From Alistipes sp. (GTDB lineage Bacteria > Bacteroidota > Bacteroidia > Bacteroidales > Rikenellaceae): DNA of 64,000 bases. The translations under genes were made by a program, and so were the position numbers. The notes beneath the pieces were generated by a model. It worked only from the letters and a program-made list of their open reading frames with translations. It did no database searches and had not been told where the DNA came from. The stretch is from positions 62,001 through 126,000 of the forward strand of contig JAGBFA010000009.1 in assembly GCA_017936685.1 (NCBI GenBank). Reading direction: 5' to 3'. Numbering within the stretch: position 1 is the stretch's first letter; each line of letters begins with the position of its first letter. Below, piece by piece: positions 1 to 9,014 of the stretch.

Positions 1-197
1 GTGTAGGTCTTGTTCAAGCGCAAACCTTTGGCCAACAGACTCGGGGTGTAGTTGCATCGCTCGGCTTCGCGCGAAATGATCTCGATGGCCTTCTTGCTTA
101 TGCGATACTTTTCGGCCTGTCCGCTCAGTGCGCGTGAGACGGTGGATACCGAGAAACCGGTTCGCTGGGCTATGTCTATCAATGTCGCTTTCTGCAT
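1..197 (-). CDS. LacI-family transcriptional regulator, N-terminal part (truncated by window edge)
   Basis: The first 65 codons read leftwards from an ATG at 195-197 and continue past the window edge. The N-terminus (MQKATLIDIAQRTGFSVSTV, followed by SRALSG and later NYTPSLLAKGLR) is the helix-turn-helix and hinge-helix signature of the LacI/GalR family. Members bind palindromic operators through this head and a sugar or nucleoside through a C-terminal periplasmic-binding-like domain, which is not visible here. The gene is divergent from the ribokinase/SusCD operon, and two LacI-type palindromes lie in front of that operon, so it is probably the local repressor. A LacI regulator for a SusCD locus is less common than ECF-sigma/anti-sigma or hybrid two-component control. 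Confidence 0.9.
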   Translation of the reverse strand, partial: MQKATLIDIAQRTGFSVSTVSRALSGQAEKYRISKKAIEIISREAERCNYTPSLLAKGLRLNKTY

Positions 198-472
198 ATC
201 TCCTTATCGTTTTTCTGTCGTGTTTACAATCAGGTTGCGCACGCCGCGAGACGTTCGCAGGCGGGATTGTCGTCGCTCTGTCCCTCTGCGTCGGGCGACC
301 ATGCTCCGACCTGCTGCTATGGCCTGCTGTTTCGGTCTGCTGCTCCTCGGTCGACCGACACGGCATTTGCGGCCGGTTGCGGCGATGTATTCTCTGCCGA
401 AATACGGCATAGGGGCATCTCCGTTTATAAGCACCTTATATATAATGGCCTTTCAATGCTGCGGCGTCGATA

Positions 473-502
473 CAAAAGTATTAAAAAAATACGGGTCGAA
501 AT
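473..502 (-). promoter_or_regulatory. Candidate Bacteroidetes promoter for the lacI-type gene
   Basis: On the minus strand the box TACTTTTG (473-480) fits the TAnnTTTG -7 consensus exactly. A TTTCG about 18 nt upstream (497-501) is an imperfect -33 box. Use of this site would give a leader of about 270 nt before the regulator start at 197. The 198-470 stretch shows no convincing gene; a 76-codon minus-strand open frame there has no recognisable features. Confidence 0.45.
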
Positions 503-519
503 AAAAAAATATGAAAAAA

Positions 520-550
520 TTTGTAGTTAATTAAAAAAATAGTACATTTG
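520..550 (+). promoter_or_regulatory. Bacteroidetes -33/-7 promoter for the ribokinase-SusCD operon
   Basis: TTTG at 520-523, a 19-nt spacer and TACATTTG at 543-550 match the Bacteroides sigma-ABfr consensus (TTTG, 19-21 nt, TAnnTTTG). The predicted start of transcription, near 557, falls beside the first LacI-type operator, as expected for repression. A leader of about 220 nt then runs to the ribokinase start. Confidence 0.75.
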
Positions 551-559
551 TATTGGTTA

Positions 560-574
560 CGCAAACGTTTGTGC
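560..574 (+). promoter_or_regulatory. LacI-type operator O1
   Basis: CGCAAACGTTTGTGC contains the perfect 10-bp palindrome CAAACGTTTG with a central CG, the classic LacI/GalR operator layout. It begins about 10 nt after the -7 box, over the predicted transcription start. Confidence 0.7.
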
Positions 575-701
575 AATCGGAATACGGAAAATAATAGCTT
601 CGTTCCGTTGTAATTTTTGTAGGTGTTTTATAGTTTTTGTGCAGCAAAATCACAGTTTAAGTTAGTTCGGCAAGTATGTTTGCACAATTTTTATTCGATT
701 A

Positions 702-716
702 GCACAAATGTTTGCG
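702..716 (-). promoter_or_regulatory. LacI-type operator O2
   Basis: Read on the minus strand this is CGCAAACATTTGTGC, identical to O1 at 14 of 15 positions but inverted. The centres lie about 142 bp apart, which would suit looping by a tetrameric or paired-dimer repressor. A weaker half-site (TGCAAACATAC, minus strand) lies near 674-684. Confidence 0.65.
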
Positions 717-780
717 CAGCCATGATATCCCTGGAAAAAGGGTGTTTTACGGCTCAATTACTAAAAATTTTAATAAATGT

Positions 781-1752
781 ATGAATAAAATCGTCGTAGT
801 AGGAAGTTCCAACACCGATATGACCGTGTGCTCCGAGCGTTTCCCGGAGTCGGGGCAGACGCTGCTCGGTGGGGAGTTTATGATGAGTCAGGGCGGCAAG
901 GGTGCCAATCAGGCCGTGGCGATAGCGCGCTTAGGAGGCGAGGTTACGTTCGTGGCCAAGGTGGGCGACGACATGTTCGGTCGGGAATCGCGAAAGCTCT
1001 ATGCCAAGGAGGGCATCGACACCGATTATGTTTTCGTCGACGGGCAGACTCCTTCGGGTGTGGCGTTGATCAATGTCAATGCCGAGGGAGAGAACAGGAT
1101 CGTTGTGGCGTCGGGAGCCAATTATACGATTACCCGTGACGACATAGATCGCGCGGCCGAGGTCATTGCCCGCGCCGACATCGTGTTGATGCAGTTGGAG
1201 TCGCCCATAGAGTGCGTGGAGCATGCCGCCGAGATAGCCAGTCGCGGCGGAGCGAAGGTGATTCTGAATCCGGCTCCGGCGGCAGAGATTCCCGTGACGC
1301 TCTACGACAAGCTCTACGCCATTGTGCCCAACCAGACCGAGGCCTCGGCGTTGAGCGGTGTGGAGATAGTCGACCGCCAGAGTGCCGAGCGTGCGGCCGA
1401 GGTGCTGGCCTCGCGCGGCGTGGAGGTGGTCATCATCACCCTCGGCTCGGAGGGTGCATTGGTCTACGAGCACGGTCATGCCACTGTGGTCGATGCGCTG
1501 AAAGTGCGTGCCATCGATACCACGGCGGCCGGCGACACGTTCTGCGGAGGCCTGTGCGTGGCTTTGAGCGAAGGACGGTCGGTGTGCGAGGCGGTGCGTT
1601 TCGCCACGCGCTGTTCGGCCATATCCGTGACGCGTCACGGTGCGCAGCCCTCGATCCCATATCGCCGCGAGGTCGAACCGCAGCAGGAGCCGGCGGACAA
1701 TGCCGACAGAGGCGTGACGGCGATTCCGCGTGCGGCGGTGGCCGAAGCCTGA
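781..1752 (+). CDS. rbsK: Ribokinase (PfkB family)
   Basis: Phosphorylates D-ribose to ribose 5-phosphate with ATP in the cytoplasm. The 323-residue product has the PfkB/ribokinase hallmarks: GSSNTDM substrate loop near residue 8, GGKGANQA near 38, NPAPA near 160, and the C-terminal anion-hole motif DTTAAGDTF with the catalytic Asp near residue 252. The ATG at 781 (MNKIVVVGSSN) is chosen over an upstream frame extension because it gives the standard ribokinase N-terminus. It is the first gene of the operon, 35 nt ahead of the transporter-hydrolase fusion, which would supply its ribose. The last ~30 residues, after SIPYRREVE, are a poorly conserved tail. Confidence 0.93.
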   Translation: MNKIVVVGSSNTDMTVCSERFPESGQTLLGGEFMMSQGGKGANQAVAIARLGGEVTFVAKVGDDMFGRESRKLYAKEGIDTDYVFVDGQTPSGVALINVNAEGENRIVVASGANYTITRDDIDRAAEVIARADIVLMQLESPIECVEHAAEIASRGGAKVILNPAPAAEIPVTLYDKLYAIVPNQTEASALSGVEIVDRQSAERAAEVLASRGVEVVIITLGSEGALVYEHGHATVVDALKVRAIDTTAAGDTFCGGLCVALSEGRSVCEAVRFATRCSAISVTRHGAQPSIPYRREVEPQQEPADNADRGVTAIPRAAVAEA

Positions 1753-1787
1753 GAAAGAATTTTTTGACTAACCTAAAATCATAAATT

Positions 1788-3779
1788 ATGTTTATCGTTG
1801 ACAGTTATATGCTTGCCGTGATATTCTGCTTTATCACGATGTTGTGCTGGGGCTCGTGGGGCAACACCCAGAAGCTGGCCGGCAGAACGTGGCGTTACGA
1901 GCTTTTCTACTGGGACTATGTCATCGGCATGGTGATCTTCGCAGCCCTGCTGGGCCTTACGATGGGCAGCACGGGCGACGAGGGCCGTCCGCTTGCCGAG
2001 GATCTGGCGCAGGCCGATTGGAGCAATATAGGCAGCGTGATTCTGGGCGGTGCCATATTCAACGCCTCGAATATCCTGCTCTCGGCCTCGACCGCGCTTG
2101 CCGGTCTGGCCGTGGCATTCCCGTTGGGCGTGGGTCTGGCTCTGGTACTGGGCGTGTTCATCAACTATTTCGGTGCACCGAAAGGCGATCCGGCGGTGTT
2201 GTTCGCCGGCGTGGCTCTGATCGTCGTCGCCATAGTATGCAACGGCCTGGCATCGGGACGCATGAACCGCGGCGGCGACAAGAGTGCCGCCAATCGCAAG
2301 GGTCTGATGCTGGCCGTGGTAGCAGGCGTGCTTATGTCGTGCTTCTACCGGTTCGTGGCGGCTGCCATGGATCTCGACCACTTCGAGCAGCCGACCGAGG
2401 GCATGCTGACGCCCTATTCGGCGATACTAGTATTCTCGGTGGGCGTGCTGTTGTCGAACTTCATCTTCAACACCTACGTCATGCGCCGTCCGTTCGTGGG
2501 CGCGCCGGTGAGCTACTCGGAGTATTTCCGCGGATCGTTCAAAACCCATTTGGTCGGCATGTTGGGCGGCGCGATATGGTGCTTAGGCACGGCGTTCAGC
2601 TATATAGCGGCCGGTAAGGCCGGTGCCGCCATATCGTATGCATTGGGTCAGGGCGCACCGATGATAGCTGCCATCTGGGGTGTATTCATCTGGAAGGAGT
2701 TCCGCGGGGCGGATCGCCGCACGGGCGCGCTGTTGGGCGTGATGTTCGTCCTCTTCATCGCAGGTCTGGGATTGATCGTCAAGGCTGGACAGAGCGACGC
2801 TCAGGCTGTCGCCACTGCCGATGCCAAGCCGGTGAAGGTGATCGTCGAGACCGATATGGGCAACGACATCGACGACGCTCTGGCATTGGACCTGATCTAT
2901 CGCGCTGCGCGCGAGGGCAAGGTCGAGCTGCTCGGCGTAAGCAACCATAAGCTCAGCCCGACGGCAACCGATTATATCGATCTTCTGAATACGTTCTACG
3001 GCTATGGCGACGTGGCTCTGTCGCAGGGTGCTCGCCTTGTCGAAAACAGCCATGCGGCCGACTACACTCAGGCCGTCACGGCCATGTGCGACGAGCAGGG
3101 CAAGCCCCTGTTCGCCCGCACCAAGAGTGAGGGGCAGGTGGAGGAGTCGGTGTCGATGTACCGCCGCCTGCTGTCGCAGGCAGCCGACGGCGAGGTGGTG
3201 ATCGTCTCGCTGGGCTTCGCCACGACGCTGGCCGATCTGCTCGACAGTGCGGCCGATGAGTTCTCTCCTCTGTCGGGACGCGAGCTGGTGGCGCAAAAGG
3301 TGGCCTATATGTCGATCATGGCGGGCAGCTTCGATACGCCCACCGTGCCGGCGCGTGCCGAGTTCAACATAGTCAACGACATACCGGCCGCCGTAAAACT
3401 CTTCGACGAGTGGCCTACGCCCATCGTCTGCGCACCGTTCGAGCTGGGACGGCAGGTGCAGTTCCCCGGGTCGGTCATGGCCGAGGGTGTGGAGTGGGCC
3501 GAGCATCACCCCGTGGTGGAGGGCTATCGCAACTACCGCACGATGCCCTACGACCGTGCCACGTGGGATCTCATGTCGGCACTCTACGTCATCGAGGGCG
3601 AGGAGATGTTCACCCTGTCGGAGCCCGGACGTCTGAGCATCGACCCGCAGGGTTACATGCACTTCGAGGCGCAGCCCGAGGGTCGCGACCGCGTCCTGAC
3701 GGCCACCGACGCTCAGGCCGAAGCGATAGGCCGCTACTATGTGGAGCGTTTCACGACCCCCTACCCCTGCATGCACTAA
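1788..3779 (+). CDS. Fusion: GRP-family (ribose/glucose porter) transporter + nucleoside hydrolase
   Basis: One uninterrupted 663-residue frame joins two enzymes. Residues ~1-335 are a polytopic membrane protein with about ten hydrophobic segments and a glycine-rich GSWGNTQKL start. This resembles the GRP (glucose/ribose porter) drug/metabolite-like family that includes GlcU and RbsU. After a short linker (AGQSDAQAVATADAKPVK), residues ~350-663 are an inosine-uridine-type nucleoside hydrolase. Its metal-binding start is ETDMGNDIDDALAL near residue 355, with VEGYRNYRTMPYD and YDRATWDL further on. The first position of the usual DTD motif is Glu; the other Asp residues are kept. If the transporter has an even number of helices, the hydrolase faces the cytoplasm and can release ribose as substrate enters, next to ribokinase. 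The boundaries are inferred from hydrophobicity by eye. Confidence 0.85.
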   Translation: MFIVDSYMLAVIFCFITMLCWGSWGNTQKLAGRTWRYELFYWDYVIGMVIFAALLGLTMGSTGDEGRPLAEDLAQADWSNIGSVILGGAIFNASNILLSASTALAGLAVAFPLGVGLALVLGVFINYFGAPKGDPAVLFAGVALIVVAIVCNGLASGRMNRGGDKSAANRKGLMLAVVAGVLMSCFYRFVAAAMDLDHFEQPTEGMLTPYSAILVFSVGVLLSNFIFNTYVMRRPFVGAPVSYSEYFRGSFKTHLVGMLGGAIWCLGTAFSYIAAGKAGAAISYALGQGAPMIAAIWGVFIWKEFRGADRRTGALLGVMFVLFIAGLGLIVKAGQSDAQAVATADAKPVKVIVETDMGNDIDDALALDLIYRAAREGKVELLGVSNHKLSPTATDYIDLLNTFYGYGDVALSQGARLVENSHAADYTQAVTAMCDEQGKPLFARTKSEGQVEESVSMYRRLLSQAADGEVVIVSLGFATTLADLLDSAADEFSPLSGRELVAQKVAYMSIMAGSFDTPTVPARAEFNIVNDIPAAVKLFDEWPTPIVCAPFELGRQVQFPGSVMAEGVEWAEHHPVVEGYRNYRTMPYDRATWDLMSALYVIEGEEMFTLSEPGRLSIDPQGYMHFEAQPEGRDRVLTATDAQAEAIGRYYVERFTTPYPCMH

Positions 3780-3827
3780 GAGATATATGTAGCGAAAGAT
3801 GAAAAATCCAATTTAAATAATAAATCT

Positions 3828-6800
3828 ATGCTTAAAAATTTACTAATCAGAACTTTCATGCTGACGGTATGTCTGATGGCACTGCTCGTGCCGCAGGCTT
3901 GGGCACAGGGGCATGCCACCCCCCCCCGCACCGTTAGCGGTGTAGTGAAAGATGCCTCGGGCGATCCTCTGACAGGTGTTGCTGTGGTGGTCAAAGGCAC
4001 CAACAACTACGTGCTGACCGATGGCTACGGACAGTACACCATCGCCAACGTCGGCAGCGGCGATACGCTCGCATTCTCCTATATCGGCTACGACAATGCC
4101 GAGATTGCGGTGGGCAACCGCACCGCGATCGATGTTGAGATGAAGGAGTCGGCCTCGACGCGTGTCGACGACGTGGTGGTGATCGGTTACGGCACCACGC
4201 GCAAGCGCGATCTGATAGGTGCCGTCGAGCAGATCAAGGGTAAGGAGCTGCTCGACCGTCCCAACCCCAATGTGGTGCGTTCGTTGCAGGGACAGGTGCC
4301 GGGACTGACGTTGCAGTTCACCGACGGCAAGCCGTCGCACGGTGCCACGCTGCGCATACGCGGTATCACCAACTCGATCGGCTCGGGCGGCTCGTCGCTG
4401 GTACTGGTCGACGGCGTGGAGGGTGACATCACCACCATCAACCCCGACGATATAGAGTCGATATCGGTGCTGAAAGATGCCTCGTCGGCAGCCGTTTACG
4501 GCGCGCGCGGTGCCTTCGGTGTGATACTGGTCACCACCAAGCGTGCGCAGGCAGACCGTTTCACGGTGCGTTACGACGGTTCGGTGTCGATCCTCTCGCG
4601 CACGGTCAAGCCAGAGCTGGTGAACAACGGCTTGCAGTGGACCGAGCAGTTCTTGGAGTCGTATCGCAGCAGCTACGGCTACGACCCTACATCGATCAAC
4701 AACCTCTTCCCGTTCAACAACGCATGGTATGAGGAGTTGAAGGTGCGCGATGCCGATCCCTCGCTGGACCGCTGGCGCGTCAACGAGTCGGGCCGATACG
4801 AATATTTCGGCAATACCGACTGGGACAAGGCCATATATAAGAACTCTACCGTGGCGCATCAGCACTCGCTCAACTTCTCGGGCGGCAACGAGCGCATACA
4901 GTTCACCGTTTCGGGCCGTTACTTCTCGCAGGACGGTATCTACAACACCGACTACGACTGGTACAAGCAGTGGAACGGCCGTGCCAAGATCTCGGCCAAG
5001 ATCCGTGACTGGTGGTCGGTGGAGAGCAACACCTCGTTTGTCAACCGCACCTATCACCAGCCCATGTCGTACTCGGGCAAGATGCTGATCCAGCGTCAGT
5101 GGGAGCATCAGGGCTACCCGATGCAGCTCATCACCAACCCCGACGGCAGCTGGACCGATGCGGCCGTCTGCGTGGGTGTGGCAGGTCTGGCTACCGACCG
5201 CTCGTATCAGCACAACAAGAAGTTCGACATGACGCAGAACATCGCCATGACCTTCGATCTGGTCAAGGAGGTGTTGCAGCTCAAAGGTGACTTCACCTAC
5301 TACTTCAACCAGTCGGAGCGCGACCGCAAGGAGGCCATCTACGACTTCAAGAACGGTCCCGAGCTTCCGTCGTCGCGTGCGGCGTTCGACTCGCTGGAAC
5401 AAAAGTACTTCAACAACAACTATCTCTCGGGCAACGTCTATCTGACGTGGACACCCCGTCTGGGCGATGCCCACAACCTGAAGGTGATGGCCGGCTGGAA
5501 CATCGAGGATCGTAAGTACAATACTACGTATGCCTATCGCCGCGGCCTGCTGACCGACAAGCCCAACTTCTCGCTCATGGACGGCGACTACTACATGTTG
5601 GGCGACGACGGCTCTTACGAGTGGGGCTTCGTGGGCGTGTTCGCACGTGTGAATTATAGCTACAAGGACCGTTACCTGTTCGAGGTGAGCGGCCGCTACG
5701 ACGGCTCGTCGAAGTTCCCCAAGAACTCGCGCTGGGCCATCTTCCCCTCGGGTTCGTTCGGCTGGCGCATCTCGGAGGAGCCTTTCATGGAGAATGCCCG
5801 GGAGTGGCTCGACAACCTGAAACTGCGCGCCTCGGTGGGTATGCTGGGCAACGGCAGCGTGGCCTCGTATGCCTACATGCAGTCGATGGCCATCTCGAAG
5901 GGCACGTCGTTCCTGATCAACGGCTCGACACCGACCTATACGCAGGCTCCCAGCCCCATTCCCGACGGTCTTACGTGGGAGAAGGTCATAACCTACGACG
6001 TGGGTCTTGACATGGATTTCTTAGGCAACCGACTCAACTTCGTGGGCGATGTCTATCGCCGCGACACCAAGGATATGTTCACCGTGGGCATGACTCTGCC
6101 GGCCGTGTTCGGCAACAACTCGCCAAAGGGCAATTATGCCGATTTGAAGACCTTCGGCTGGGAGGTGAGCGTGGCATGGCGCGACGCAGTGCGCGTGGGC
6201 AAACATACGCTCAACTACGGCATCAAGGCCATGGTGTGGGACAGCCGCTCGTGGGTGACGCGCTACAACAACGCCACCAAGAAGCTGAGCGACTACTACG
6301 AGGGCATGGAGATAGGCGAGATATGGGGCTACCGCTATGCCGGACTCTACTCGTCGGCCGAGGACGTGGCCGGCTGGGTGGATATGAACAGCTACTTCAC
6401 GTTCAACCGTCAGGGCAACAAGCCGCGTCCGGGCGACATGAAGTTCTATGATCTCAACGACGACGGTGCGGTCAACAACGGAGCCAACACCTTCGACGAT
6501 CCGGGCGACCGCGAGATCATCGGCAACACCTCGCCGCGCTTCTGCTACGGCCTGAATCTCAATGTGGGCTATGCGGGCTTCGATCTGAGCCTCTTCTTCC
6601 AGGGCGTAGGCAAGCGCGACTGGTATCCGTCGAACGAGGCGGCATTCTTCTGGGGCAAGTACAACCGTCCTTACAGCTTCATGTTGCAGGCTCACACGGG
6701 CGACAACATCTACACCGACGAGAATCAGAACCTCGATGCCTACTGGCCTCGCATGACCGGTTACCTGACCTCGAAAGGCTCCAACAACGAGGCGGCGGCC

Positions 6801-7115
6801 AAGACTACGATGGGACAGTCGAACGACCACTTCCTGCAAAACATCGCCTACTGCCGATTGAAGAATATCACTCTGTCGTACACCTTCCCCAAGGAGATGA
6901 TGCAGAAGATACATCTGAGCGGTCTGCGCATCTATGTCACGGGTGAAAACCTCTTCACGTGGTCGCCCCTGAGAAAGATAACCAAGAATTTCGATCCGGA
7001 GTTCGGTGCCGGCGACAGCGACTTCACCAACTCTACGACCGCGGGCGACTATGCCGACGGCTACAACTACCCGATGCTCAAATCGGTGACCTTCGGCATC
7101 AATCTCACATTCTAA
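3828..7115 (+). CDS. SusC-like TonB-dependent outer-membrane transporter (RagA family)
   Basis: 1095 residues with a signal peptide ending near AWAQ (residue 27), then a CarboxypepD_reg-like domain (TVSGVVKDASGDPLTGVAVV), the TonB-box/plug region (VVVIGYGTTRKRDLIGAV) and SusC plug motifs such as VLKDASSAAVYGARGAFGVI. The rest is a 22-strand barrel ending in the aromatic TFGINLTF. It would import ligand captured by the SusD partner 15 nt downstream. With ribokinase and the nucleoside hydrolase in the same operon, the ligand is probably a nucleoside, nucleotide or ribose-containing molecule. A run of nine C (3919-3927) lies just after the signal-peptide cleavage region, a possible slippage site; at the present length the frame is open. 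Confidence 0.95.
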   Translation: MLKNLLIRTFMLTVCLMALLVPQAWAQGHATPPRTVSGVVKDASGDPLTGVAVVVKGTNNYVLTDGYGQYTIANVGSGDTLAFSYIGYDNAEIAVGNRTAIDVEMKESASTRVDDVVVIGYGTTRKRDLIGAVEQIKGKELLDRPNPNVVRSLQGQVPGLTLQFTDGKPSHGATLRIRGITNSIGSGGSSLVLVDGVEGDITTINPDDIESISVLKDASSAAVYGARGAFGVILVTTKRAQADRFTVRYDGSVSILSRTVKPELVNNGLQWTEQFLESYRSSYGYDPTSINNLFPFNNAWYEELKVRDADPSLDRWRVNESGRYEYFGNTDWDKAIYKNSTVAHQHSLNFSGGNERIQFTVSGRYFSQDGIYNTDYDWYKQWNGRAKISAKIRDWWSVESNTSFVNRTYHQPMSYSGKMLIQRQWEHQGYPMQLITNPDGSWTDAAVCVGVAGLATDRSYQHNKKFDMTQNIAMTFDLVKEVLQLKGDFTYYFNQSERDRKEAIYDFKNGPELPSSRAAFDSLEQKYFNNNYLSGNVYLTWTPRLGDAHNLKVMAGWNIEDRKYNTTYAYRRGLLTDKPNFSLMDGDYYMLGDDGSYEWGFVGVFARVNYSYKDRYLFEVSGRYDGSSKFPKNSRWAIFPSGSFGWRISEEPFMENAREWLDNLKLRASVGMLGNGSVASYAYMQSMAISKGTSFLINGSTPTYTQAPSPIPDGLTWEKVITYDVGLDMDFLGNRLNFVGDVYRRDTKDMFTVGMTLPAVFGNNSPKGNYADLKTFGWEVSVAWRDAVRVGKHTLNYGIKAMVWDSRSWVTRYNNATKKLSDYYEGMEIGEIWGYRYAGLYSSAEDVAGWVDMNSYFTFNRQGNKPRPGDMKFYDLNDDGAVNNGANTFDDPGDREIIGNTSPRFCYGLNLNVGYAGFDLSLFFQGVGKRDWYPSNEAAFFWGKYNRPYSFMLQAHTGDNIYTDENQNLDAYWPRMTGYLTSKGSNNEAAAKTTMGQSNDHFLQNIAYCRLKNITLSYTFPKEMMQKIHLSGLRIYVTGENLFTWSPLRKITKNFDPEFGAGDSDFTNSTTAGDYADGYNYPMLKSVTFGINLTF

Positions 7116-7130
7116 ACCAACTCGCAGATT

Positions 7131-8939
7131 ATGAAAAAGATATTATATACGTTAGCTCTCGTCTCGGCACTGGCATGCGTCTCGTGCGACGACTTTCTGG
7201 ATCGCGACATGATCAACAAGGTCGATGCCGGCAAATATTTTACCGACGAGAAGAGCCTGCAAAACTACGCCAACGGCTTTTTAGTGAAGTACACCTCGGC
7301 GGCCTCGACGCTGACCTACGGCGACCAGAATGCCGAGTATGTGGCACGCACCAATCTGTCGAACTACTATCTCGACAGCTGGAACTCCACCAACCAGACG
7401 GGCTGGGGCATCTCTGACTGGACAATGCTCTACAATATCAACTATTTCCTTGCGCACATGCACGAGGTTTCGGGCGTGCCGCAGCAGACTTTGGACCACT
7501 ACGAGGGCGTAGGCCGCTTCTGGCGTGCATGGTTCTACTGGGCCAAGGTCAAGACCTTCGGCGGCGTGCCGTGGTACGACACCCCGATCGATGCCGAGGA
7601 TATGGTGGCTCTGTACAAGCCGCGCGATTCGCGCGAGTACGTCATGTCGAAGATTTTGGAGGATCTCGACTACGCATGCGAGCACTGCTCGGAGGCTTCG
7701 GCATACGTCAACTGCGGCGTGATCAACCGCTACATAGCCCTGGCCTTCAAGGCGCGCGTGTGTCTTTGGGAGGGTACCTACCGCAAGTATCATGCGGTCA
7801 ATCCCGAGACTCTGGCCGCGTGGAGCACCGAATACGGCACGGGCGACGACTATCTGCGTGCATGCGTCGAGGCTGCCGGTGATCTGATGGCCAGCGGCAA
7901 GTACCAGATCGTCGATAACGCAGCGCAGCGCACCACGCAGTACCGCGCGCTGTTCAACTCGGAGGCTATCGACTACCGCGAGGTGCTCTGGGCGCGCGAG
8001 TACAGCTCGGCATCGTCGATTCTCAACGATGTGACGTGGAAGTTCTGCTCGTCGACCAACGGCAACTGCTGGTCGATGACCAAGCAGTTCCTCAATACCT
8101 ATCTCAAATTGGACGGTACGCGTTACACCGACCAGGCGGGATATGCGCGCAAGTCGTTCGTCGACGAGCTGTCCGATCGCGACCTGCGCGTGCAGCAGAC
8201 CATCATCACGCCCGAGTATCGCAAGACGCAGAACAACGTGCTGGGCTACTACTCGCCCAACTTCGCTATCACGCGCACGGGCTATCAGGTGATAAAGTGG
8301 AATATGGACAACGACTACTACGAGTCGAGTGCGCGCAGCTTCAACTCGCTGCCCATCATGCGCTATGCCGAGGTGCTGCTCGCCTACGCCGAGGCCAAGG
8401 CCGAGCTGGGGTCGTTCACCGAGGAGGACTGGAACAATACCATTGCCGTGCTGCGCCGTCGTGCCGGCATCGAGCAGGTGTCGTATCCCACCACGGCCGA
8501 TCCCTATATGAAGTGGTATTTCGACGATACGGTCAGCGATGCCGTGCTGTTGGAGATACGCCGCGAGAGAGGCTGCGAGATGTTTATGGAGAATACGCGC
8601 TACGAGGATCTGATGCGCTGGCATCTGGGTCATCTGATCGAGCGCGAGTGGCAGGGCATCTACGCTCCGCTGGGTGTGCCGCAGCAGCTGCGCGAGGGCA
8701 GTTACATCTGCGTGGTGCAGAAGGTGGCCGGCACGGAGCGCGGTACGACCTATCTGGTGCTCAGGGACAATCCGTCGCTGATGATCAACAAACAGGATAT
8801 CCTCGTCTACAACCCCTACGGTGCTTCGGACGGCTCTTCGACCGGACGCGTGTGGTCGGACAAGATGTATCTGCACCCGATACCCTACGATGCACGTCAG
8901 GTCAACAAGGCTCTGGCGCAGAACCCCGGTTGGGAGTAG
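7131..8939 (+). CDS. SusD-like surface glycan/nutrient-binding lipoprotein (RagB family)
   Basis: 602 residues. The N-terminus MKKILYTLALVSALACVSC is a lipoprotein signal with the lipidated Cys near residue 19, followed by the usual SusD opening CDDFLDRD. The TPR-like helical core contains typical SusD segments: FWRAWFYWAKVKTFGGVPW near residue 126, PIMRYAEVLLAYAEAKAELG near 407, and IRRERGCEMFMENTRYEDLM near 476. SusD proteins lid the SusC barrel and present ligand on the cell surface. It directly follows its SusC partner. The substrate is inferred only from context. Confidence 0.95.
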   Translation: MKKILYTLALVSALACVSCDDFLDRDMINKVDAGKYFTDEKSLQNYANGFLVKYTSAASTLTYGDQNAEYVARTNLSNYYLDSWNSTNQTGWGISDWTMLYNINYFLAHMHEVSGVPQQTLDHYEGVGRFWRAWFYWAKVKTFGGVPWYDTPIDAEDMVALYKPRDSREYVMSKILEDLDYACEHCSEASAYVNCGVINRYIALAFKARVCLWEGTYRKYHAVNPETLAAWSTEYGTGDDYLRACVEAAGDLMASGKYQIVDNAAQRTTQYRALFNSEAIDYREVLWAREYSSASSILNDVTWKFCSSTNGNCWSMTKQFLNTYLKLDGTRYTDQAGYARKSFVDELSDRDLRVQQTIITPEYRKTQNNVLGYYSPNFAITRTGYQVIKWNMDNDYYESSARSFNSLPIMRYAEVLLAYAEAKAELGSFTEEDWNNTIAVLRRRAGIEQVSYPTTADPYMKWYFDDTVSDAVLLEIRRERGCEMFMENTRYEDLMRWHLGHLIEREWQGIYAPLGVPQQLREGSYICVVQKVAGTERGTTYLVLRDNPSLMINKQDILVYNPYGASDGSSTGRVWSDKMYLHPIPYDARQVNKALAQNPGWE

Positions 8940-9014
8940 CCTCTGTAATCGGCGAGTTGTAAAGCCTAAAACAGAATTGCAACCTAAATTTAAAAATATT
9001 AAAAACTTTCGGAA

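Noticed and set aside
204..434. 76-codon minus-strand open frame between the regulator and its promoter
   Set aside because: Arg-rich, low-information translation with no motif, lying in the predicted leader; coding is not supported.
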